A stretch of 64,000 bases of DNA from JAFDWI01 sp963764215 (lineage in GTDB: Bacteria > Actinomycetota > Acidimicrobiia > Acidimicrobiales > Iamiaceae), in the NCBI GenBank assembly GCA_963764215.1, contig CAVXRS010000002.1, forward strand, positions 124,001 to 188,000. Reading direction: 5' to 3'. A program made the translations under genes and the position numbers. Positions within the stretch are counted from its first letter, which is position 1. The number at the start of each line of letters is the position of its first letter. This document shows positions 27,349-36,773 of the stretch, one piece after another. The notes beneath the pieces are model-generated. The model searched no databases and had not been told where the DNA came from. It was given only the letters and a program-made list of their open reading frames with translations.

Positions 27349-28877
27349 CCCGCACCCCCACCCCCGGACGAGCCACCCCCGCGATCGCCCTGCACGGCGG
27401 CGCCGCCATGGCCTCGTCGCACCTGGTGCCGCCCCGGGGTGCCGTGGCCGCACTCGACGACACACTCGTCGGTCGGCTCACCGGGACAGGTGCCGATGTC
27501 GACACGGACCTGGCCGAGCGCGCGGAGCACAGCCGCGACTGGTGGCCCCTGGCGATGATCTGGGCCACCGCCGGTGAGGTCCCCGCCCTGGCCGCCGCGG
27601 TCGTCCGACCACACGATGCCTCCCAGGTCGCGGACGTGCTCCGACTCTGCAACGAAGCCAAGGTGCCGGTCACCGCTTCGGGCGGTCGCAGTGGCGTGGG
27701 TGCGGCGGCGGTCCCGGTGTGCGGCGGAGTCGTACTCGACATGACGGCCATGTCGGGAATCGTCGACGTCGATTCGACCTCGATGGTTCTCGACGTACTG
27801 CCCGGGACGTTCGGGGATCAGCTCGAAAGCGAGTTGCGAGCCGAACACGGGGCCACGATCGGACACTGGCCCCAGTCCATGACCCTCGCCACGGTGGGCG
27901 GCTGGCTCGCCTGCCGCGGTGCCGGGCAGTACTCGACCCGCTACGGCAAGATCGAGGACATCGTCACCGGACTCGACGTGGTGCTCGCCGACGGCCGATC
28001 GGTGACCACCGGCGGTCAGCCCCGCCAGGCCGTGGGGCCGGATCTGACCCAACTGTTCGTCGGATCGGAAGGCACGCTCGGGGTCATCACCGGCGCACGA
28101 CTCCGACTGCACCCCGCACCGCCGGAAGAACGCCGCGCCGCATACGGTTTCGACGAGTTCGCACCGGCGCTCGAGGCGTGCCGCCGGATCCTCCAGCGCG
28201 GTGCGACCCCGGCGGTCCTCCGACTGCACGACAAGGCCGAAGCGGCCCGCTTCGGGCTCGAAGGGCGTCATCTGGTGGTGGTCCTCGACGAGGGTGACCC
28301 CGCGATCATCGATGCGGCGATGCGTGTCGTGGACGACGAGTGCACCGTGGACGGGGACCTGCTGGCCGACGGCGAATCGCTCGTCGGGGCATGGCTCGAG
28401 CACCGCAACGACGTCGCGGCGCTCGAGGCGATGATCACCAAGGGCTACGTGGTCGACACCATGGAGGTGTCCGGCCCCTGGGTCCGTTTGGAATCCATCC
28501 ACCGCCGTGCCTCCGAGGCGATCTCGGCCGTCGACGGCACGCTGATCGTGACGTGTCACCAGTCCCACGCCTACCCCGACGGCGCCTGTCTGTACTTCAC
28601 CTTCGCCGCGAAGGTGGACCCCGACAATCGGGATCGGTACTACGTGGAAGCCTGGGAGGCGGGCACCAGGGCCGTGCTCGCAGCCGGAGGTTCGCTGAGC
28701 CACCACCACGGGGTGGGCCTGAACCGCTCCCGCTTCGTCCGCGACGCGCTGGGATCGGGTTTCGCCGTGTTGGAGGGCCTCAAGGCCGAACTCGACCCGG
28801 TGGGCATCCTCAACCCGGGCAAACTCGGCCTGCCATCCCCCTTCGGTGTCCCCACCTGGCCGGATCAGAACCCATGA
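27345..28877 (+). CDS. Alkyl-DHAP synthase-like FAD-binding oxidoreductase
   Basis: A 510-residue PCMH-type flavoprotein resembling alkylglycerone-phosphate synthase, the enzyme that swaps the acyl group of acyl-DHAP for a fatty alcohol to form ether lipids. FAD-binding region: VVRPHDASQVADVLRLCNEA, SGGRSGVGAAAVP, LPGTFGDQLE, ATVGGWLACRGAGQYSTRYG and GSEGTLGVITGARLRL. The C-terminal domain carries SHHHGVGLNRSRF, the His-rich motif of AGPS. GTG 27345 overlaps glpD; the kinase follows 10 bases later. GlpD would supply DHAP for it. Mycobacterial homologues occur near glpD1 (Rv2249c/Rv2251, recalled). An ether-lipid role is inferred; no acyl-DHAP transferase is nearby. Confidence 0.82.
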   Translation: MTRTPTPGRATPAIALHGGAAMASSHLVPPRGAVAALDDTLVGRLTGTGADVDTDLAERAEHSRDWWPLAMIWATAGEVPALAAAVVRPHDASQVADVLRLCNEAKVPVTASGGRSGVGAAAVPVCGGVVLDMTAMSGIVDVDSTSMVLDVLPGTFGDQLESELRAEHGATIGHWPQSMTLATVGGWLACRGAGQYSTRYGKIEDIVTGLDVVLADGRSVTTGGQPRQAVGPDLTQLFVGSEGTLGVITGARLRLHPAPPEERRAAYGFDEFAPALEACRRILQRGATPAVLRLHDKAEAARFGLEGRHLVVVLDEGDPAIIDAAMRVVDDECTVDGDLLADGESLVGAWLEHRNDVAALEAMITKGYVVDTMEVSGPWVRLESIHRRASEAISAVDGTLIVTCHQSHAYPDGACLYFTFAAKVDPDNRDRYYVEAWEAGTRAVLAAGGSLSHHHGVGLNRSRFVRDALGSGFAVLEGLKAELDPVGILNPGKLGLPSPFGVPTWPDQNP

Positions 28878-28887
28878 GGATCCTGCG

Positions 28888-30331
28888 ATGAGTATTCTGG
28901 TCGTCGACGTGGGAACCAGTGGGGTGCGGGCCGCGGTGGTGCGGGACGACGGCACCGTGGACCATCCCCATCAGATCCCGGTGCTGCCCGCATCGCCGGC
29001 GCCGGGACTCGTCGAGTTCGACGCCGCCGCCATGGCCGACGCCGTGCGGAGCGTGGCAGACCAGGCCCTGACCGAGAGCGGTCCGGTCGCGCGCCGTGGG
29101 TATCGCGAACCAACGGGCCTCGACGATTCTCTGGAACCGGCGCACCGGTGAACCCCTGGGCCCCGGCCTCGGCTGGCAGGATCTGCGCACGGTCGGGACC
29201 TGTCTCGAGCTGCAGGGTCGGGGCATCGCTCTCGCCCCGAACCAGTCGGCCACCAAGATCGCCTGGCTGCTCGGAACGCTCGGCGACACCCGGCGTGAAG
29301 ACGTCTGTTTCGGCACGGTCGATTCGTGGGTCGCATGGGTGTTGTCCGACGGGCACATGCACGTGACCGATCACACGAACGCGGCACTGACGGGACTCCG
29401 CACCCTGGAAGGCGACGCGTGGAACGACACGGTCCTCGAGGCGCTCGACATCGATCGGTCGATGCTGCCCGAGGTGGTCGACTCGATCGGTCCGCTCGGA
29501 TCGCTCGACCTGCTCGAGGGCAGCCCGGTGCTCGCCGGCATCGCCGGTGACCAGCAGGCCTCGCTGATCGGTCAGGGGTGCGTCGCGCCCGGCGACACCA
29601 AGATCACCTTCGGGACCGGCGGCATGCTCGACGTCTGCACCGGCTCCGAGCGGCCGGCGTTCTCCACGCGCGGGTCCCAGGGATCGATCCCGATCGTCGC
29701 CCGATCGGCAGGTGGAGTCGTCACCTGGGGGCTCGAAGCGATCATGCTCACCGCCGGGGCCGCCGTCGAGTGGTTGCGCGACGACCTGGGGGTGATCGGC
29801 TCGGCAGAGGAATCCGACGCAGTGGCTGCGGGCTGCGACACCACCGACGGCGTCGTGTACGTCCCTGCGCTGCTCGGCCTGGGCACCCCCTGGTGGGATT
29901 ACGGGGCCAGAGGTGCTCTGCTCGGGATCACGCGGGGCACCGGGCGGGCCGAGCTGGTCCGCGCCGTGCTCGAAGGTGTGGCCCGGCGTGGCGCGGATCT
30001 GCTGCGTTCGGCCGAGACCGACAGTGGGCTGTCGATCGGCACCGTGCGGGTCGACGGCGGCATGAGCGCGAACGCGACGTTCCTCCAGGCGCTCGCCGAC
30101 GCGACCGGACGCGCGATCGAAGTCTCGCCCGAACGCGAGGCGACCACGCTCGGGGCGGGCTTCCTCGCCGGAATCGCCACCGGTCTGTGGGCCGACGAGG
30201 CGGAGACGGCAACGCTGTTCGCCCCCCATACCGTGGTCGAACCCAAAGGGGAATTCGACGCCGAGGAGTGGAAACGGGCAGTGGATCGGGCCCGTGAATG
30301 GTACCCCGATTTGTCCGGACTGGAGTTCTGA
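28888..30331 (+). CDS. FGGY-family glycerol-kinase-like enzyme with altered substrate residues, one frameshift
   Basis: About 480 aa. It has the phosphate-1 motif VVDVGTSGVRAAVV, GIAGDQQASLIGQGC with the catalytic Asp, GTGGMLDVCTG and VDGGMSANATFLQALAD. Overall it looks like GlpK, which makes glycerol-3-phosphate. Of the five glycerol ligands in E. coli GlpK (Arg83, Glu84, Trp103, Tyr135, Asp245), Arg, Trp and Asp are kept. Glu84 is Ala (NQRAST) and Tyr135 is Asn (APNQSATK). The substrate may therefore be another polyol. ATG 28888 has GAGGA at 7 bases. A shift near 29090 separates the first 68 residues. It ends the glpD-AGPS-kinase operon. Confidence 0.8.
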
Positions 30332-30489
30332 GCTGTGCCCGCGCGGCCCGCAGCCCGGACGGTCGACCCGGCCGAAACTTGGCCCGGACAGGCTGCGTCC
30401 AATACACCTGTTGCCGTGATCGAAGCACTCGCCACCGGCTCTCGACACCGATCCGGTCCGTTCACGTCCTGTCCCCCGGAGGTAGCACC

Positions 30490-31200
30490 GTGACGTCCCC
30501 GTCAACCGGAAGCGCCGAGATCGGCGATCTCCCACAACAACTCCCGCAGCAGTCCGGCCCGAGTCGCCGCCGACTCCTGGCGGTGGCCGGCGGTTCGGCC
30601 GCGGCAGTGGGGCTGGCGTTGGGCCCCTTCGCCCATCTGTTCAGCGCCGGCGCGGCTTCCGGCGGCGAATCTCCCGAGATCACACTCGCCACGCAACTTG
30701 TCGGGCTCGAGATCGCAGCCAGCGGCCTCTACGACAAGGTGCATGCGTCGTCGGGAGTTCCCGGGTCCGTCGCGGACCTGGCTTCTGCGTGCTCGACCCA
30801 CCACCAGGCCCAGAGCAAAGCGCTCGGGGCGATGATCACGGCCGCGGGGGGTACCGTGCCCACCGAACCCAACGCCGCCTTCACGAGCCAGTGGGGTCCC
30901 CGGGTCGGCCAGGCCACTGACGCCGCTTCGCTGGGCACCGTGTTCACCCAGATGGAGGACGGATTCGCAGCCACCTATCTGGCGGCCCTGTCCACCGTGA
31001 CCAGTGCCCCGCTCGCCGGCGTCTTCGCACAGATCCTGGCAACCGACGCCGGACAGGCCGTCGCCTGGTCGGCGGTCGCCAACGGCCAGGGCGCGAAGGT
31101 GCCACTTCCAGCCCAGGACCAGGTTCCCACCTTCCAGACCACCTCTGGCCAGTTCACCGAGTCCGCCTACGCGACCACCACCACGGGGGCCCAATCGTGA
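30490..31200 (+). CDS. Tat-exported ferritin-like protein
   Basis: A 236-residue protein with a twin-arginine signal (PSRRRLLAVAGGSAAAVGLA, residues about 24-45) and a ferritin-like four-helix bundle. Candidate metal or helix residues are LVGLEIAASGLYDKV, CSTHHQAQSKALGAMI, QMEDGFAATYLAAL and ILATDAGQAVAWSAV. GTG 30490 has GGAGG at 8 bases. The stop overlaps the next gene (GTGA), so the two exported ferritin-like proteins are made together. A Tat signal means folding, and any cofactor loading, happens before export. Function is unknown; iron or oxidant handling outside the membrane is a guess. Confidence 0.75.
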   Translation: MTSPSTGSAEIGDLPQQLPQQSGPSRRRLLAVAGGSAAAVGLALGPFAHLFSAGAASGGESPEITLATQLVGLEIAASGLYDKVHASSGVPGSVADLASACSTHHQAQSKALGAMITAAGGTVPTEPNAAFTSQWGPRVGQATDAASLGTVFTQMEDGFAATYLAALSTVTSAPLAGVFAQILATDAGQAVAWSAVANGQGAKVPLPAQDQVPTFQTTSGQFTESAYATTTTGAQS

Positions 31201-31883
31201 CCATGACGAGTCCTTCACGACGGCGGTTCCTCGTCGCCGGCGGCGCTTCGATCGTCGGGGCGGCGACCGTCGCCGCCTGCAGTTCGAGTCCGACCGTGAC
31301 GACGTCCGGCACTGTGGCTTCCACCGCGGTCACGCCCACCGCTCCCCTGGTCCGACCAACGGCCAAGGAACTCGCGGCCGGCCGGGCACTGCTGCGCACG
31401 GCGACATCGGTCGAACGGTCCTTGGCCGCGTTCTACGAGCGGTTCGTCGCGGCGAGCTACCTCGACGCCGCGGCCAAACAGTGGGGCGGACAGTTCGGCA
31501 CGGCACACGCCGAGAGCGCGACACGTCTCGCCGCCCTCACCAAGTCTGCCGGGGGTGCGCCGTACCTGAAGACCAACGCCTATCTGGACACCCAGTTGAT
31601 CAAACCCGGGATGGCCCTCGCCGACGGATCCTCGTCGTCGAGTCGTCTGATCGCCCTCGCCTCGACGCTCGAACAGGCGGCCGCGTCGACCGAGACCCTG
31701 GCGGTCAGTTCACTGCCTCGTCAGCCGGACCGATCCGGCATCATGGAGGTGGGTGCAGCCAATTCCCGCCGGTCGGTCTTCTGGACGCTGATGGACAATC
31801 CGGGAGATTTCGCCGGGGCGATCCCCGCGGCCCTCTACTCCCTGGAGAACGCCCTCGGCGCCCAAGGTGACCTGAGCAGCTGA
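31197..31883 (+). CDS. Second Tat ferritin-like lipoprotein (DUF4439-like)
   Basis: A 228-residue protein. The twin-arginine signal SPSRRRFLVAGGASIVGAA ends in lipobox VAAC, so it is a Tat-dependent lipoprotein. The mature part has a Thr/Ser linker and helices typical of the ferritin-like DUF4439 group: ATSVERSLAAFYERFVAAS, FGTAHAESATRLAALTKSAG, ALASTLEQAAASTETLAV and SVFWTLMDNPGDFAGAIPAALY. GTG 31197 overlaps the previous stop; ATG 31203 is an in-frame alternative. It forms a pair with the preceding protein, possibly a hetero-oligomer at the outer face of the membrane (inference). Confidence 0.75.
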   Translation: MTMTSPSRRRFLVAGGASIVGAATVAACSSSPTVTTSGTVASTAVTPTAPLVRPTAKELAAGRALLRTATSVERSLAAFYERFVAASYLDAAAKQWGGQFGTAHAESATRLAALTKSAGGAPYLKTNAYLDTQLIKPGMALADGSSSSSRLIALASTLEQAAASTETLAVSSLPRQPDRSGIMEVGAANSRRSVFWTLMDNPGDFAGAIPAALYSLENALGAQGDLSS

Positions 31884-31946
31884 CCAGCGGACCGGCACGA
31901 CCATGGACCGGGTGGACGGGCCAGGTGGCGCGTGCGGGCCCTGCGC

Positions 31947-31952
31947 TAGCAT
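31947..31952 (+). promoter_or_regulatory. -10 element of rnpB
   Basis: TAGCAT ends 6-7 bases before the 5' strand of the RNase P P1 helix at 31959, the right spacing for a transcription start. A matching -35 is weak. Confidence 0.4.
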
Positions 31953-31954
31953 CG

Positions 31955-32358
<404 letters not shown>

Positions 32359-32370
32359 GGGGCCCGGATG

Positions 32371-32401
32371 TTGCACGACCCACGCCGGACGAAGGTACAG
32401 T
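32371..32401 (+). promoter_or_regulatory. Possible promoter for the SNF2 gene
   Basis: TTGCAC (32371-32376) and TACAGT (32396-32401) are 19 bases apart, slightly long. They lie just past the rnpB 3' end and would give a leader of about 145 bases before ATG 32553. Within that leader, a frame ending at 32517 contains a CERC pair but no convincing start. Confidence 0.35.
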
Positions 32402-32552
32402 GGAGCAGCTCGCGGATACCCAGGCCGAACGCCCCGACACCGGTGGCGACCCGAAGTGGCCTGCTCTGCGAGCGATGCGGGCCGAGCACGTTCGAGGTCC
32501 GCGTCCGAGGGTCCTGACAACCGACGCAACGACCGTCGATGGAGCACCACCG

Positions 32553-35500
32553 ATGCCCGACGCTTCCGGAATGGAAGACGCAGCAACACCCACCCGCGCA
32601 CAAGTCACCTGGTACGCCGAAGCTGCGGCGGCCGGCGAGGCCTCGCCCGCCGAGCGCGCCGTCCTCGATGCGAACCCCCGCCTGTGGCGCGACGTCCTCG
32701 AAGACCTTCTCGAGGAGACCGAGGAGTCGCTCGCCGCAGCACATCACATCGCCGGCGGCCAACGCGATCAGGTGGTCGCCGACTTCGAGGCCGAACGGAC
32801 CCGACTGGTGGCCGCGTTGGAGCGCTTCGGCTCCCACGACGGCCCGGTGGCCCTGCTGCCGTCCGAACCGCGCCTGCAGACCTCGTGGTCGGCCGGTCGG
32901 GTGGTGGTCTGGGGCGGGGGTCCCGGACTCCCGCCGACGCCGACGGACGCGCTCGGCGCGTTGATCGAGAGCGCCGGTGCGCCAACCGAAGGTTGGGGTG
33001 CGCATCGGTCGGTGCTGCTCCCCTCCGGCGCCGAGGCATCAGCGCTGTCCCTTCCGGTGGCCGATGCCCTGGGGTGGTTGCTCGGACTCGGCGCGCACGA
33101 GGTCGTCGGCCCGGTCGGCGCCAGCGCCCGGTGGTTGGGTTCGGTCGCCGTCGAAGCGGTCCGCCTCGTCGCCAACGGCAACGTCGCGCCGACCCTCCAG
33201 GCGCATGGTCGCAGAGACAATGGACGCACCGCGTATTCGGTCCACTGGGTGCCCGCTCTGGTGGACCGCGCCACGATCGGTCGGCTCGCCGACCGGATGC
33301 CGGGTTCGGTGGCGGCGATCACCCCGAAGGCCGAGCCACGTGACACCGCCCAGGACGCGCTCTCAGCCATGGTGCACGCCTTGACCGCGCAATCGGCTGC
33401 GAACATGGCGGCCGGGGCCGAACCGCCCACGATCCGCAATGCATCGGACTTCGTCGAGGCACTGAGCGCCCACCTGGACGGCGAGCGGTTCGACGCCCCG
33501 ACGCGGGTCGGATCCGAGGTCATGCGCAAACTCACCAAGTGGGTCTCGCCGATCGTCGGCCTGCAGGGGGCCCGCCTCGTCGTGGAGCTTCTCCCGCCGG
33601 ACGATTCCGGCGGTTGGCACCTCTCGGTGCTCGGTCCGGACCCGGAGAACAATCTGGTTCCGGTCGAGGTGGCCATCGTCGATCACCCCAAGCTGGTCGA
33701 TCAACTCGAACGGGTCGAACGTCTGCTGCCCGCGCTCAAGCGACCGGGGGCCGCACGGCGCGGACAGGTGATCCTCAGCCAGGACGAGGCCTGGGAGTTG
33801 ATGACCTCGATCGGTCCGCTGCTGGTCTCGGTCGGATTCGACGTGCGGGTTCCGGCGATGAGTTCGAAGCGGGTCGCACCCTCTCTGCGGCTCAGCGCAG
33901 AGTCCACCGATGAGACCGTCGTCGGCGCCAGGCAACTCGCCAACGTCTCGTGGTCGGCACTGTTCGGGGACGTGGAACTCTCGGCCGCCGACGTCGCGCG
34001 CCTGTCCGCCCAGGCCCGACCTCTGGTCCAATCGCATGGCCAATGGGTCGAACTCGACAAGATGGATCTGGCGAAGGCCGCGGAGGCACTCGCCGAACGA
34101 GCCGACACCGTTCAGCTCACCGGCGCCGAGATCCTGCGACAGGCGCTCGGCCTGGAAGGAACGTCGCTCGCCGGCGGGTTGGTCATCGAGGGTGCGAGCT
34201 GGGCCGGCGATCTGTTGGAAGCTGCTCGGTCACTCCCCCAGGAGCCCGATGTCCATCCGCAGGGATTCCGCGGTGAACTCCGCGCCTACCAGGCCGAGGC
34301 GGTGGCCTGGCTCGAATTCCTGCACGCAGCCGAACTGGGGGGCTGTCTGGCTCTGGACATGGGGCTGGGCAAGACCCCCGTGATGCTGGCGCACCTGTCA
34401 TCGACGCCCGGAGCGGGGCCGGCGCTGGTCATCGCGCCGCCGGCGGTGGTCGCCAACTGGGCTGCCGAAGCGGCCCGATTCACGCCGGATCTCAAGGTCG
34501 TCATCCATCACGGGGCCAGACGCGCCGACGAGGACGACCTGGGCGAGGTCGTCAAGGAAGCCGACGTGGTGATCACCACCTATGGGACCGCGGTCCGCGA
34601 CATCGAGGCGCTCGCCGAACTCTCGTGGGAACGCGTCGTGCTGGACGAGGCGCAGGCGATCAAGAACCCGGCGAGCGAGACCTCCCAACAACTCCACCGT
34701 CTCCACGCGCGCACCAGAATTGCGCTCACGGGCACGCCCATCGAGAACGGTCTCGGCGACCTGTGGTCGATCCTCGACTTCACGAACCCCGGCCTGGTCG
34801 GCTCGCGCTCGGCATTCGTCTCCCAGCTCTCCCAGAGCTCCCAGGCCCGGTCGAAGAGCGCCGAGTCCGCGCTGCGAGCCCTGAACGGCATTCTGGTGTT
34901 CCGCCGGACCAAGGCCGAACCCGCGGTCGCGGCCGAACTCCCCGACCGGATCGATCAACTCGACCACTGCTCGATGAGCGAAGAGCAGATCGGGCTCTAC
35001 CAGGCGGTTCTGGACGCGGTCGTCGCCCGCACCGACGGATCGGCCGACGAGCGGACCGCCCGCCAAGGTCACATCCTGGCGGCCATCACCGCACTGAAGC
35101 AGATCTGCGACCATCCGGTCGCCTACGAGGACGACGGCGGTCCCCTCGACGGACGCTCGGGCAAGCTGGCCCGCCTCGAGGAGATCGTGGAGTCGGTGTT
35201 CTCCGCAGACGAGCGGGTACTGGTCTTCACCCATTTCGCGACCTGGGGCGTGCGGCTCGCCGAGCACCTCACGGCGCGCACCGGCGTCGCGATCGACTGC
35301 TACCACGGAGGCCTCGCCAGAGGCGCACGGGACGACATGGTGCGCAGATTCCAGGAGGGCACGGGCCCCGGCGCGCTGGTGCTGTCGCTCAAGGCCGGGG
35401 GCACGGGGCTCAACCTCACGGCGGCGAACCACGTCGTGCTCTTCGACCGATGGTGGAATCCTGCGGTCGAGGACCAGGCACGGGACCGCGCGTGGCGCAT

Positions 35501-35768
35501 CGGCCAGACCCGGACCGTGGTGTCACACCGTCTCGTGTGCCCGGGTACCGTCGACGAACGCGTCGAGGACGTGGTCGCCGACAAGCGCCGGATCGCCAGC
35601 CTGGTGCTGCCCAAGTCGTCGTCGCTCGCCGATCTCTCCGGCGACCAGCTGCAGAGTGCACTGGGAATCGACCCGTCGTTGCTGATCTCCGACGACGAAG
35701 GCACCGGCAACCAGCCCGGCGCGGCGGATGGGGACGAGATCGACGAACTCGAGGAATCTCGGGCATGA
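32553..35768 (+). CDS. SNF2-family ATPase/helicase
   Basis: A 1071-residue superfamily 2 translocase. The first 560 residues are a family-specific N-terminal region of unknown role. The motor follows: motif I LALDMGLGKTPVMLAHL, Ia VIAPPAVVANWAAEA, II VVLDEAQAIKN, III ALTGTPIENGLGDLWSILDF, then HELICc with VLVFTHFATWGVRLAEHL, V SLKAGGTGLNLTAANHVV and VI DQARDRAWRIGQTRTV. ATG 32553 is chosen because GGAG lies 8 bases upstream and the longer frame runs back into rnpB. Bacterial SNF2 proteins (RapA, HepA types) remodel nucleoprotein complexes or recycle RNA polymerase. The exact role is unknown. It overlaps the next small gene (ATGA). Confidence 0.9.
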   Translation: MPDASGMEDAATPTRAQVTWYAEAAAAGEASPAERAVLDANPRLWRDVLEDLLEETEESLAAAHHIAGGQRDQVVADFEAERTRLVAALERFGSHDGPVALLPSEPRLQTSWSAGRVVVWGGGPGLPPTPTDALGALIESAGAPTEGWGAHRSVLLPSGAEASALSLPVADALGWLLGLGAHEVVGPVGASARWLGSVAVEAVRLVANGNVAPTLQAHGRRDNGRTAYSVHWVPALVDRATIGRLADRMPGSVAAITPKAEPRDTAQDALSAMVHALTAQSAANMAAGAEPPTIRNASDFVEALSAHLDGERFDAPTRVGSEVMRKLTKWVSPIVGLQGARLVVELLPPDDSGGWHLSVLGPDPENNLVPVEVAIVDHPKLVDQLERVERLLPALKRPGAARRGQVILSQDEAWELMTSIGPLLVSVGFDVRVPAMSSKRVAPSLRLSAESTDETVVGARQLANVSWSALFGDVELSAADVARLSAQARPLVQSHGQWVELDKMDLAKAAEALAERADTVQLTGAEILRQALGLEGTSLAGGLVIEGASWAGDLLEAARSLPQEPDVHPQGFRGELRAYQAEAVAWLEFLHAAELGGCLALDMGLGKTPVMLAHLSSTPGAGPALVIAPPAVVANWAAEAARFTPDLKVVIHHGARRADEDDLGEVVKEADVVITTYGTAVRDIEALAELSWERVVLDEAQAIKNPASETSQQLHRLHARTRIALTGTPIENGLGDLWSILDFTNPGLVGSRSAFVSQLSQSSQARSKSAESALRALNGILVFRRTKAEPAVAAELPDRIDQLDHCSMSEEQIGLYQAVLDAVVARTDGSADERTARQGHILAAITALKQICDHPVAYEDDGGPLDGRSGKLARLEEIVESVFSADERVLVFTHFATWGVRLAEHLTARTGVAIDCYHGGLARGARDDMVRRFQEGTGPGALVLSLKAGGTGLNLTAANHVVLFDRWWNPAVEDQARDRAWRIGQTRTVVSHRLVCPGTVDERVEDVVADKRRIASLVLPKSSSLADLSGDQLQSALGIDPSLLISDDEGTGNQPGAADGDEIDELEESRA

Positions 35769-36043
35769 GCGGGACGAAGCGACGTTCGAAGCGGAGACGC
35801 AACAAGGCACGGATCCGCCCCGATGCCGACCAATTCTGGCGTGAGGACGAAGCCGTCGAGGAGTCGGCCCCGGTCGGAGAGGCCTCGGACCCGACCGCGA
35901 CGCTGCGCTCGATCGGAACCCCCCCGGTTCCCGGCGGTGACGGGGTCGCGAACGAGTTCCTCAAGACCGCCCTGCGCGCATCGTCACTGGTCACCGTCCT
36001 GGCGCATTCGGTCAATCTCTCCGGTGACGACCAGGCCGACTGA
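35765..36043 (+). CDS. Small basic/acidic hypothetical protein coupled to SNF2
   Basis: A 92-residue protein. The N-terminus is strongly basic (MSGTKRRSKRRRNKARIRP), the middle acidic (FWREDEAVEESAPVGE) and the C-terminus has a hydrophobic helix (ANEFLKTALRASSLVTVLAHSVNL). Its ATG overlaps the SNF2 stop (ATGA), so it is made together with the ATPase. No family recognised; an accessory nucleic-acid-binding subunit is a guess from the basic tail. Confidence 0.65.
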   Translation: MSGTKRRSKRRRNKARIRPDADQFWREDEAVEESAPVGEASDPTATLRSIGTPPVPGGDGVANEFLKTALRASSLVTVLAHSVNLSGDDQAD

Positions 36044-36101
36044 GCGACGCCACGGTTCCGCGGTCGCGCGCCGGCTCGACGGACTCTGACAGAATCCGGG
36101 C

Positions 36102-36761
36102 ATGGCTCCAAGATCGTTCCTGCTCGACGACCGGCTGGCCGCCTACGTCGCCGACCATTCACCCAGCCCCGACCTGGTCACCGCGGCGCTCATCGACCGC
36201 ACTGCCGAACTCGGCGATGTCGCCGGCATGCAGATCGGCACGGATCAGGCGACGTTCCTCACGGCCATCTGTGCATTCGCCGGCGTGCAAAACGCCGTCG
36301 AGGTCGGCACCTTTACCGGTCGTTCGTCGCTCGCCATCGCGCAAGGACTGGCCCCCGGTGGCCGTCTGCTGTGCTGCGACGTGAGCACCGAGTGGACCTC
36401 GATCGCGCAGCAGACCTGGCAGGACGCGGGCGTCGCGGAGAAGATCGACCTGCGGATCGCCCCGGCAATCGAGACCCTGCGCGCGCTTCCGGGCGATCCG
36501 GTGATCGACCTCGCCTTCATCGACGCGGACAAGCCCGGCTACCCGGACTACTACGAAGAGATCGTCCCCCGGATGCGGCCCGGCGGTCTGCTGCTCGCCG
36601 ACAACACGCTGTGGCACGGCCGAATCGTGGACACGCCCGACGACGAGGACACCTCGCTCCGCGCGTTGCGCCGCTACAACGACCGGGCCGCCGAGGACCC
36701 GCGGGTCCGCACCACCATTCTCACCATCGGTGACGGCGTCACGCTCTCCCAGCGTCGATGA
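36102..36761 (+). CDS. SAM-dependent O-methyltransferase (Methyltransf_3)
   Basis: A 219-residue enzyme of the caffeoyl-CoA/catechol O-methyltransferase family. SAM-binding region AVEVGTFTGRSSLAIAQGL, metal-ligand region LAFIDADKPGYPDYYEEIVP and the second ligand block GLLLADNTLWHGRI are clear. These enzymes need a divalent metal and methylate vicinal hydroxyls. ATG 36102 is followed by MAPRSFLLDDRLAAYVADHS, a normal start. It converges on the phosphatase gene 12 bases later. The physiological substrate is not evident from neighbours. Confidence 0.88.
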   Translation: MAPRSFLLDDRLAAYVADHSPSPDLVTAALIDRTAELGDVAGMQIGTDQATFLTAICAFAGVQNAVEVGTFTGRSSLAIAQGLAPGGRLLCCDVSTEWTSIAQQTWQDAGVAEKIDLRIAPAIETLRALPGDPVIDLAFIDADKPGYPDYYEEIVPRMRPGGLLLADNTLWHGRIVDTPDDEDTSLRALRRYNDRAAEDPRVRTTILTIGDGVTLSQRR

Positions 36762-36773
36762 CCGAGCCGGGTC

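Noticed and set aside
32553..36043. SNF2-based phage defence system
   Set aside because: Defence systems with SNF2 proteins usually carry methyltransferase, nuclease or PLD partners. Here only a 92-residue protein is coupled.
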